A program made the position numbers and the translations under genes. Below, piece after piece: positions 1 to 5,609 of a stretch of DNA of 5,609 nt. Below the pieces are notes generated by a model, which saw only the letters and a program-made list of their open reading frames with translations, did no database searches and was not told the DNA's origin. The stretch's first letter is position 1, and each line of letters starts with the position of its first letter. The stretch spans positions 1 to 5,609 of the forward strand of contig DOVG01000252.1 of the NCBI GenBank assembly GCA_003520205.1. Direction: 5' to 3'. This DNA is from Lachnospiraceae bacterium. Lineage in GTDB: Bacteria; Bacillota; Clostridia; Lachnospirales; Lachnospiraceae.

Positions 1-497
1 TCAGTTACACCCTGAAATGTCTTGAACATAAGATTAAACTGTCTGATTCCTGTAAAATTATGTTTTCCACAAGATGGACAAGGAACATTATGCTCTTCAA
101 TAAACTTCTCCATCTCTTCATTAGACCATCCATCTACAGATGAATCAAGGCTAATACCATTCTCTGCAGCAAATGCTTCAATTACCTGATCTGCTCTGAA
201 TCTTTCATGACACTCTTTACAATCCATAAGAGGATCAGAGAAGCTTCCGAGATGTCCTGAAGCAACCCATACCTGAGGATTCATAAGTATCGCAGAATCT
301 ACTCCGACATTGTATGGATTTTCCTGGATGAATTTCTTCCACCACGCTTTCTTTACATTATTCTTAAGTTCTACACCAAGATTTCCATAATCCCAGGTAT
401 TTGCAAGACCACCATATATCTCTGAGCCCGGATATACAAATCCTCTGGTTTTTGCAAGGGATATTATCTTGTCCATGGTTTTATCCTGTTTTTCCAT
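1..497 (-). CDS. glyS: Glycyl-tRNA synthetase, single-chain class II type (N-terminal part, cut by left edge)
   Basis: This enzyme charges tRNA-Gly with glycine in the cytoplasm, using ATP. The window holds the first 165 codons plus two bases; the rest lies beyond the left edge. The read-out starts MEKQDKTMDKIISLAKTRGF and continues with VYPGSEIYGG (residues 21-30), then TWDYGNLGVELK (34-45). This is the class II motif 1 neighbourhood of the homodimeric (eukaryote/archaea/Firmicutes-like) GlyRS, not the alpha2-beta2 bacterial type. SAILMNPQVWVASGH (68-82) and FSDPLMDCK follow, also family hallmarks. A Cys4 insert is visible: C93-x2-C96 and C140-x2-C143, a likely zinc site. GIRQFNLMF (150-158) is at the end of the fragment. 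Start choice: ATG at 497-495 has GGAG (505-508 on the complement) seven bases upstream. The gap to the preceding lipoprotein gene is only 18 bases, so the two are probably co-transcribed. The identification is firm; synonyms are glyQS/glyRS. Confidence 0.96.
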   Translation of the reverse strand, partial: MEKQDKTMDKIISLAKTRGFVYPGSEIYGGLANTWDYGNLGVELKNNVKKAWWKKFIQENPYNVGVDSAILMNPQVWVASGHLGSFSDPLMDCKECHERFRADQVIEAFAAENGISLDSSVDGWSNEEMEKFIEEHNVPCPSCGKHNFTGIRQFNLMFKTFQGVT

Positions 498-502
498 AAC
501 AA

Positions 503-510
503 CTCTCCTC
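503..510 (-). promoter_or_regulatory. Ribosome binding site of glyS
   Basis: On the minus strand this reads GAGGAGAG, a near-consensus Shine-Dalgarno sequence with GGAG seven bases before the glyS ATG (497-495). It is the strongest such site in the window and lies entirely inside the 18-base gap after the lipoprotein stop codon (518-516). It therefore fixes the glyS start and leaves no room for a promoter or leader in this gap. Confidence 0.8.
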
Positions 511-515
511 TATAA

Positions 516-1328
516 TTAATAATTAAACTTATATATAACAACTGCTGTTCCATTTCCCTTAAGGTCTGCAGTTGTATCATTTATTATTTCAGCATATCTA
601 TTTACATACAGAACTGTTCCACTGTTAATAGCGATATTCACATCGGAATTAGTAGTGAGCATCATAAGGCTCGTATCTGTAATATCTCCTGACTCTGATA
701 CATTTCCAGATGCATCTGTAAGTGTTGCAACCGCATCTGTCTCAGTAGCAGTCTCAGCTTTCTTCTCTTCTTCCTGCTTAGCCTTTATTTCTTCAAGCGT
801 ATATCCTGCAGCAGCAAGCTCTTCCTCTGAAATATCATCAAGATTTGTATCACTTATGTAAACCTTTTTGACAGCATTTTTCTTTACATCTTCTTTTGCA
901 ATTCTGTCTACCTCAGCCACAGAATAAAGAGAAAGTGTATAATCTGTATTATTAAACTCATTATAAGTATCAAGATCACTGTACTGAATGGCTGTTTTAA
1001 CAACTCCATTTTCTTCTTTATACTCAACAAGTGAAATCTTGCTTGCTCCACGTTCTGAATTATAATTATCTATTTCTGTTTTAACATGCTGCTCGAGACT
1101 TGATACGTCAATATTAGCCTCCTTATAGTTCTCACACGATATCTCTGTTATGGAACCATTCATACTAAGCTTCAAGGTATTTGTATCAATATCTCCTATA
1201 GTGGAAGCATTATTTACTCCCGGTTCTACCTCTTCCTCTTCCTGCTTATTAAACAGCGAACATCCGCTCAACATTAAGAGTGAAGCAATAGATAGTCCTA
1301 ATCTGTATATATTCTTTTTTGTACTCAT
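516..1328 (-). CDS. Putative lipoprotein of unknown function, 270 aa
   Basis: I do not recognise this protein's family. It starts MSTKKNIYRLGLSIASLLML and has a textbook signal-peptidase II signal: positive n-region (K4, K5, R9), hydrophobic core (about 10-20) and lipobox L20-S21-G22-C23. It should be exported and lipidated on C23, staying on the outer face of the membrane. A glutamate run (30-33) forms a short linker. Residues about 45-160 are a mixed alpha/beta region with one further Cys (C65). Residues about 165-190 are highly charged (EEEL, KAKQEEEKK) and likely helical or coiled-coil. A Thr/Ala/Ser/Asp-rich stretch (191-225) looks disordered. The last 45 residues (SDVNIAINSG to VVIYKFNY) look like a small beta-rich unit. 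Start: ATG at 1328-1326 with AAGG (1337-1340 on the complement) eight bases upstream. It sits between recO and glyS but shows no functional tie to either. Coding status is supported by full length, RBS, signal peptide and tight packing. Confidence 0.88.
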   Translation of the reverse strand: MSTKKNIYRLGLSIASLLMLSGCSLFNKQEEEEVEPGVNNASTIGDIDTNTLKLSMNGSITEISCENYKEANIDVSSLEQHVKTEIDNYNSERGASKISLVEYKEENGVVKTAIQYSDLDTYNEFNNTDYTLSLYSVAEVDRIAKEDVKKNAVKKVYISDTNLDDISEEELAAAGYTLEEIKAKQEEEKKAETATETDAVATLTDASGNVSESGDITDTSLMMLTTNSDVNIAINSGTVLYVNRYAEIINDTTADLKGNGTAVVIYKFNY

Positions 1329-1386
1329 TATTTACGCCTTTTATATATATTTGGGGCAAACCCATAGAATTATTCAACAGTGTATG

Positions 1387-1415
1387 ATTCTAACATAAAA
1401 ATAATATGAAGGAAA
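1387..1415 (-). promoter_or_regulatory. Candidate promoter for lipoprotein gene and glyS
   Basis: In the 97-base region between the recO stop codon and the lipoprotein start, the minus strand carries TG-T-TAGAAT (-10 hexamer at 1392-1387, TG at 1395-1394). This is an extended -10 element with one mismatch to TATAAT. A poor -35 (TTTCCT, 1415-1410) lies 17 bases upstream, matching three of six consensus positions. The predicted transcript would start near 1380 and have a leader of about 50 bases. AT-rich DNA yields such matches easily, so this is a candidate only. It is the only gap in the window long enough to hold a promoter comfortably. Confidence 0.33.
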
Positions 1416-1423
1416 GAACTAAT

Positions 1424-2167
1424 TTAAAGTAATCCTTTTAAAATATCAAGCGATTTATAGTTTCTTTCTGAATGCATCGCCAGATAATCATCTGCAAGCT
1501 TTTCTATCTCGTCCAAAACGGAAATGGATATATCAAAACTGTAAACAGAAGCTATGTCTCTGCTGAAAATAAACCGTACCGCATATATAGCATCATCTGA
1601 GATAGGTCTTGCACCTGTTACATTAGCCATAACAGCATCTGAGATAAGTCCGCCATCCTTAAGACTTATATGATGGAGACCTTCAGTGATATCACTCTTT
1701 ACACACCGCTCCATCTGAAGTCCCAATCCTTCAATATCCATAAGCTTAAGTATAAAAGCTGTTTTTATGAGTCTCAAATCCTGTCTTGCATTTATAACAG
1801 CTCTAAATGTAACATACAGAAGATTCAGTTCATCCTTTGCTCCTATACCTTCTTCTGAAAAATCCTGAAGAACTTCACATGCATAGGATGCATAAGCCAT
1901 CTTCTCTATGTCACCGGATAATTCCATAAAATTCTCTTTGATATCAGCACTGACCAGAGTATATGAATTCCTGCCGGGACGAACTGTAAAGCATCCCATA
2001 ACAAATCTCTGACTAACAGCTGTAAACTGAGAATTCTTTCTTCTGGCACCATTAGCAAAAACAGTAATCTTTCCAAGCTCCGAAGTAAGTATTACAAGCC
2101 TTTTGTCATATTCCTTCAGAAGTGAAGTATCCAGAACTATTCCGTTAACAGTGACATTTTCATACAT
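1424..2167 (-). CDS. recO: DNA repair protein RecO, 247 aa
   Basis: RecO works with RecF/RecR to load RecA on SSB-coated single-stranded DNA at gaps and to anneal complementary strands. The N-terminus (VNGIVLDTSLLKEYDKRLVILTSELGKITVFANGARR, about 7-43) is the typical RecO OB-fold opening. The conserved SRF-type element appears as VSQRFVMGCF (51-60). The rest is the helical C-terminal domain, with YASYACEVL (92-100) and LKLMDIEGLGLQMERC (140-155). The length matches the family (about 240-260). Oddity: the CxxC...CxxC zinc site common in Gram-positive RecO is largely lost. Only C155 remains; S158, S176 and V179 stand where the other cysteines are expected, although the flanking GGL (172-174) is kept. 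Start: ATG at 2167-2165 with AAAGGA (2175-2180 on the complement) seven bases upstream. The gene starts 20 bases after the era stop codon, an arrangement that suggests one transcript and is common in Firmicutes. Confidence 0.93.
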   Translation of the reverse strand: MYENVTVNGIVLDTSLLKEYDKRLVILTSELGKITVFANGARRKNSQFTAVSQRFVMGCFTVRPGRNSYTLVSADIKENFMELSGDIEKMAYASYACEVLQDFSEEGIGAKDELNLLYVTFRAVINARQDLRLIKTAFILKLMDIEGLGLQMERCVKSDITEGLHHISLKDGGLISDAVMANVTGARPISDDAIYAVRFIFSRDIASVYSFDISISVLDEIEKLADDYLAMHSERNYKSLDILKGLL

Positions 2168-2187
2168 AGAATTATCCTTTTATACTG

Positions 2188-3153
2188 CTACGATTTATAG
2201 CCATATTCATCCAGATATATAGTCTTATCACGCCATCCCGGTCGAACCTTAACCCACAGTTTGAGATTTACCTTCATCTGAAGCATGCTTTCTATATCAC
2301 GTCTTGACTCAATGCCGATTTTCTTAAGCATCGAGCCATTTTTTCCTATTATTATACCCTTATGACTTTCTTTCTCACAGATAATAGTTGCATCTATATC
2401 AACAAGCGAATTATCCGGTCTTGTCTTCATCTTATCAACTATTACAGCTATACCGTGAGGTATTTCCTTATCGAGGTTACGAAGACATTTCTCACGAATG
2501 TATTCTGCCGCTATCTCCCTCTCTGTCTCATCAGTAATAGTTTCCTCGTCATAGTACATAGGACCTTCCGGAAGCATATCATATATTCTTTGCATCAGCT
2601 GATCAAGGTTCGTAGTTTCAGTAGCCGATACCGCGATTCTTTCATCAAATGACAGTTCTTCATTTTCTTCAAGATAAGCATTATAGGTTTCAAATGTTTT
2701 TTCTATATGTGCATCATCTGCTGTATCTGCTTTATTAACCACTAGGATGACCGGACAATTAACAGCGCCATCCTCATCCTGTTCTTTTTTGGACCTGAGA
2801 CTTCTTACTGTTTTACCTATCATTTCAGCTATCAGTCTTTCGCCTGTACCTATAAATGTAGACGGTTCAACTATCCACATAATGATATCAGCTGTCTTTA
2901 ACGAATCAACAGCAGCATCCATCATATATTCACCAAGCTTTGTCTCAGCCCTGTTAACACCAGGTGTATCAAGAAAAATTATCTGTCCTCTGTCATCAGT
3001 GTATACTGTCTGAATCTTTTTTCTTGTTGTCTGGGCACGCTTTGATACGGCCGCAATCTTCATGCCAACCAGATGATTCATTATTGTCGATTTTCCTACA
3101 TTGGGACGGCCAAGTATCGCTACAAAACCTGACTTAAATTTGTTATCTGACAT
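2188..3153 (-). CDS. era: GTPase Era, 321 aa
   Basis: Era is an essential GTPase that binds the 3' end of 16S rRNA and helps mature the 30S subunit, acting in the cytoplasm and at the membrane. All signatures are present, numbering from MSDNKF: P-loop GRPNVGKS (15-22), switch I QTTR (41-44), G3 DTPG (62-65), G4 NKAD (140-143) and G5 SAT (176-178). The C-terminal KH RNA-binding domain follows, with IREKCLRNLDKEIPHG (219-234), GxxG loop GKNG (270-273), IGIESRRDIE (279-288) and VNLKLWVKVRPGWR (295-308). Length is about 20 residues above the usual 300. Most of the excess is a charged insertion at about 113-133 (includes RSKKEQDEDGA), just before the strand leading to NKAD. Start: I prefer ATG 3153-3151, preceded by GAGG at a six-base spacing. 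The ATG four codons earlier (3165) has no recognisable RBS and lies within that RBS. It follows the M16C peptidase gene by 42 bases and precedes recO by 20. Confidence 0.97.
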   Translation of the reverse strand: MSDNKFKSGFVAILGRPNVGKSTIMNHLVGMKIAAVSKRAQTTRKKIQTVYTDDRGQIIFLDTPGVNRAETKLGEYMMDAAVDSLKTADIIMWIVEPSTFIGTGERLIAEMIGKTVRSLRSKKEQDEDGAVNCPVILVVNKADTADDAHIEKTFETYNAYLEENEELSFDERIAVSATETTNLDQLMQRIYDMLPEGPMYYDEETITDETEREIAAEYIREKCLRNLDKEIPHGIAVIVDKMKTRPDNSLVDIDATIICEKESHKGIIIGKNGSMLKKIGIESRRDIESMLQMKVNLKLWVKVRPGWRDKTIYLDEYGYKS

Positions 3154-3158
3154 TTTGT

Positions 3159-3165
3159 ACCTCAT
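3159..3165 (-). promoter_or_regulatory. Ribosome binding site that decides the era start
   Basis: The minus strand reads ATGAGGT here. GAGG (3163-3160) is six bases before ATG 3153-3151, good Shine-Dalgarno geometry. The ATG within this same motif (3165-3163) opens a frame four codons longer, but the sequence before it (CTCCTGATATTA) offers no Shine-Dalgarno match. The shorter protein also begins MSDNKFKSGFVAILGRPNVG, which gives the usual short lead into the Era P-loop. Confidence 0.72.
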
Positions 3166-3195
3166 TAATATCAGGAGTCTTTATCTCGTGATAAT

Positions 3196-5609
3196 TTAAA
3201 ATAATTTAGTTATCTCCTTAAAGAGTTCTGAGGATTCATTTATCTTATCCTCACTTCCTACTGCGCATATAACGTCGCTATCCGACAGCACTTTCACAAA
3301 AGGAGCAAGATTTCGTATCTTTTCCTGAGTTGCAGAAAGAACCTCATCTCTCGACTTCTGTCTTTCCTCATCAGTTATCTCTGATATGTAACATCCAAAT
3401 GAGAACACACCTTCCATAGCAGGAGTAAGCGGAGCATCCATCTTGGCAACTGTTCCGATGATATACTTAACCATATCCCTGTCAGAACAGTCAAAGTTCT
3501 CCACATAGTCTGCAGCATTTTTATATATCTGATATGTCTCACCGAGATTAGGATCTCTATATGAGGTCATAAATGCAAGCCCACTTCTTGTGAAGTCACA
3601 CATAGCCCCATAAGCGCCTCCTTTTACTCTTACATTAATCCATAAATAATCATAAGAGAATATAATCTGAAGAACGTTCAGTGCTCCGGTATATTCAAGT
3701 CCCGCTTTCTTAAAGTTAGCTGCTGTAGCAACGTACTGAACCTTAGAAGCTGTCTTAAATCCTTCATTCTTTACCTCAAGCACCGGATTAAACTGCTTAT
3801 CTTCCACATCATCATCACTTAATCGTGGAAGAAGTCTGTTAAGTCCCTCCTCAAGAGCTATCACTTCATTCTTTGATGTATATGATATGATAAGAGACTT
3901 CTTTCTGAATATCTTTTTATATATCCTTGTAAGATCCTGTGCAAGCTCATCATAGATATCATCAAGATTCTTATCTACGTAATCAATAAATCTGTAATAA
4001 TCAACTCCATCAAGAGCCTCCATGATTTTCTGTGTGAGCATAACATATGAGCCAGCTCTTCCTCTTGCAGTAACATGTCCTCCTTCAACAAGAGTATTCT
4101 TGCCTGCCGCTTTTATCTCTGACAGTATCTCCTTGATTCTCTTCTTATCTGTTATATGCGATGTAGTAATGACCTCATTTATCAGATCTATACCATCATT
4201 AACCTTATTATCAAAGGTTTTAGCCTTACATAGCGCATATGTAAATGCCCCTTCTTCTCTGTACATAGTTCCAAGAGTAAACACTACTCCACCGGTATTC
4301 AGATTTATAAGTGTAGAAAGTTCATTATAAGTATGTTCATCAGTATCCACATACTTGAGAAGTTCAAATAAAAGCTCTGCTTTACTTAAATCTTCAAAAT
4401 CAAGATCATCTATTCTGAAGTACATATCCAGATATGATATGCCATTCGTAAATATGTCGTGCTTAATTGTTTTTACACCACATACTTCTTCTTCAGTATT
4501 TACGACAGGTCTTACCTTCTTGTTGATATCATCTATACTAAGGAGCGGTATAGTTGCCAGTTCCTCCGGTGTTGATGGTTCAGTCTGGTACTGCTTCAGA
4601 TGCGCAGTATCAGCTATAAGCTTTTCTATTTCAGCATCTGACAGAGTCTTCTTATACTGAGACATCTTTTGGGCCAGCTCTGCATCCTTTTTCTGATTAA
4701 GACCTACAGATGGAACACCTGTAATATAAGCTTTGTGATTATTATTTAAAATACATCTTTCTATAAGTTCCTCGAAGAAGCCTTTTGTTTTATCCTCCGG
4801 ATTCAGAAGATTTTCATTTATTCCTTTTCTAAGATAAGAATAAACATTCTGAACTGAGAATTTATCCTGAACCAGCTCATCATCATATAACCAGCTCTCA
4901 AATGCATCTAACCCTAAAGCAAGTCCTTTAGGGAATCTTCCAAAGCTTGCTTCTTTAGCCCTAAATTCAAAGTTATTAAGTGCTGCTTCAAGAGCCAGTT
5001 TATCAAGTCCATTTTCTACGTAACTCTTTAACTGCTCTTCTATAATACTGTTAAATTTATCCTGGTCTTCTGCATTTGCCTCTCTTGCCACTATCGTAAA
5101 CATCGGCTGGCGCATAGAACTGTCATACTGAGCTTCTACATCAGAGCATATACCGGAATCAATTATCTTTTTCTTAAGTGGTGCTCCAGGAGAATCTATA
5201 AGGATAAACTGAAGTATATTCATAGCTTCAGTAAGTATCTTATCTTTACTTTCTCCTACAACCACGTTATAGCTAAGTATGGAATTCTTCTCAAGTTCTT
5301 CCTCATCAGCAACTGAATAGTATGTAGTATATGAAACCGGCTCACTAAATGATTTCTGTAACGGAATCTCTGACGGAACATAGAGATAATCATAATCTGC
5401 CAGGTATTCCTTATCTATATATTCAAGCTGTTCCGCAGGATTCAGATCGCCATACAGATAGATATAACTGTTTGAAGGATGATAATAATTCTTATGATAA
5501 TCAAGATATTCTTCACGTGTAAGAGATGGTATAACATCAGGATCTCCACCTGAATCCACGCTGTAAACAGTATCCGGATAAAGCTTCTGATTAATTACAT
5601 TTGCAAGGA
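3196..5609 (-). CDS. M16C (PreP/PITRM1-type) zinc metallopeptidase, C-terminal ~803 aa; 5' end beyond right edge
   Basis: These peptidases form a two-lobed closed chamber that degrades unfolded peptides of roughly 10-70 residues; in organelles they destroy cleaved targeting peptides. The frame is open to the window edge. The first visible residues, LANVINQKLYPDTVYSVDSGGDPDVIPSLT (given in two parts: 1-16 and 17-30), are internal family sequence, so the GTG at 5559 is codon V17 and not a start. Next come YHKNYYHPSNSYIYLYGDL (37-55), the second M16-like domain (to about 220), and the M16C-associated linker region (about 275-520, with PEELATIPLLSIDDI and NLNTGG). Last is the C-terminal lobe, where R660-VKGGA-Y666 (codons at 3630-3628 and 3612-3610) matches the conserved Arg/Tyr substrate-binding pair and is followed by SYRDPNLGETY. 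The family is about 970 residues, so about 170 are missing. These include the HxxEH zinc motif and the distal Glu, which should lie only some 15-20 codons past the edge. Catalytic competence cannot be judged here. It is upstream of era by 42 bases. Confidence 0.94.
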   Translation of the reverse strand, partial: LANVINQKLYPDTVYSVDSGGDPDVIPSLTREEYLDYHKNYYHPSNSYIYLYGDLNPAEQLEYIDKEYLADYDYLYVPSEIPLQKSFSEPVSYTTYYSVADEEELEKNSILSYNVVVGESKDKILTEAMNILQFILIDSPGAPLKKKIIDSGICSDVEAQYDSSMRQPMFTIVAREANAEDQDKFNSIIEEQLKSYVENGLDKLALEAALNNFEFRAKEASFGRFPKGLALGLDAFESWLYDDELVQDKFSVQNVYSYLRKGINENLLNPEDKTKGFFEELIERCILNNNHKAYITGVPSVGLNQKKDAELAQKMSQYKKTLSDAEIEKLIADTAHLKQYQTEPSTPEELATIPLLSIDDINKKVRPVVNTEEEVCGVKTIKHDIFTNGISYLDMYFRIDDLDFEDLSKAELLFELLKYVDTDEHTYNELSTLINLNTGGVVFTLGTMYREEGAFTYALCKAKTFDNKVNDGIDLINEVITTSHITDKKRIKEILSEIKAAGKNTLVEGGHVTARGRAGSYVMLTQKIMEALDGVDYYRFIDYVDKNLDDIYDELAQDLTRIYKKIFRKKSLIISYTSKNEVIALEEGLNRLLPRLSDDDVEDKQFNPVLEVKNEGFKTASKVQYVATAANFKKAGLEYTGALNVLQIIFSYDYLWINVRVKGGAYGAMCDFTRSGLAFMTSYRDPNLGETYQIYKNAADYVENFDCSDRDMVKYIIGTVAKMDAPLTPAMEGVFSFGCYISEITDEERQKSRDEVLSATQEKIRNLAPFVKVLSDSDVICAVGSEDKINESSELFKEITKLF

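Noticed and set aside
1342..1350. TATATATAT run before the lipoprotein start as a -10 box
   Set aside because: It is only about 14-22 bases from the start codon and next to the RBS, with no spaced -35. It is more likely simple AT-rich leader sequence.
1352..1364. Short hairpin TGGG-GCAAA-CCCA between recO and the lipoprotein gene
   Set aside because: It has only four pairs and is followed on the transcript by an A/T-alternating stretch, not a U-run. It is too weak to call a terminator or regulatory element.
3154..3165. Longer Era start (MRYKMSDN...)
   Set aside because: There is no Shine-Dalgarno match before this ATG, and the ATG forms part of the well-placed ATGAGGT RBS of the downstream ATG at 3153.
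3181..3194. Small inverted repeat TTATC-TCGT-GATAA between the peptidase gene and era
   Set aside because: The stem is five pairs, mostly A/T, and the minus-strand transcript has no U-tract after it. It is not a credible terminator and is likely chance in AT-rich DNA.
4022..4660. Plus-strand open frames opposite the M16C peptidase (also at 655-861, 1150-1398, 1670-1858, 2362-2652 and 2747-3013)
   Set aside because: They lie antisense within strongly supported genes (1150-1398 starts in the lipoprotein gene and runs into the gap beyond it). Their compositions are odd (Ser/Ile/Leu-rich), no recognisable domain is visible, and they look like reverse-strand shadows.
5557..5559. GTG codon as a possible start of the M16C peptidase
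   Set aside because: The frame stays open to the window edge, and the 16 codons upstream (LANVINQKLYPDTVYS) read as conserved family sequence. The gene is truncated by the window and does not start here.

Overview
The window is a compact run of five protein-coding genes, all on the minus strand, so transcription runs right to left. The sequence is AT-rich (roughly 60% or more by eye). Coding is dense, with intergenic gaps of 42, 20, 97 and 18 bases in transcription order. Shine-Dalgarno sites of the GAGG/AAGGA type lie 6-8 bases before the starts. The AT-rich base composition, the single-chain glycyl-tRNA synthetase with a Cys4 insert, and the order M16C peptidase - era - recO - lipoprotein - glyS all suggest a low-GC Clostridia genome, probably Lachnospiraceae (Butyrivibrio/Roseburia-like). 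The family-level assignment is inference from memory of gene order and protein style, not from a search.

Layout in transcription order: (1) 5609-3196, the C-terminal ~800 residues of a presequence-protease-type (M16C, PreP/PITRM1-like) zinc metallopeptidase whose catalytic N-terminus lies beyond the right edge. (2) 3153-2188, the ribosome-assembly GTPase Era. (3) 2167-1424, the recombination mediator RecO. (4) 1328-516, a putative lipoprotein of unknown function with a clear lipobox. (5) 497-1, the N-terminal 165 residues of glycyl-tRNA synthetase, cut by the left edge.

Era and recO are 20 bases apart and are probably co-transcribed, perhaps with the peptidase gene upstream. The only gap long enough to hold a promoter easily is the one between recO and the lipoprotein gene; an extended -10 candidate there could drive lipoprotein plus glyS. 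The genes do not form one pathway. They are housekeeping functions (peptide turnover, 30S maturation, DNA repair, tRNA charging) held together by conserved gene order, plus one uncharacterised exported protein.

I found no RNA genes, mobile elements, CRISPR arrays, long repeats, riboswitches or convincing intrinsic terminators. I see no evidence of a new multi-gene system. The points worth a second look are local: a RecO that has lost three of the four cysteines of the usual zinc site, a charged insertion in the Era G domain, the unknown lipoprotein fixed between recO and glyS, and the absence of a T-box leader directly before glyS.
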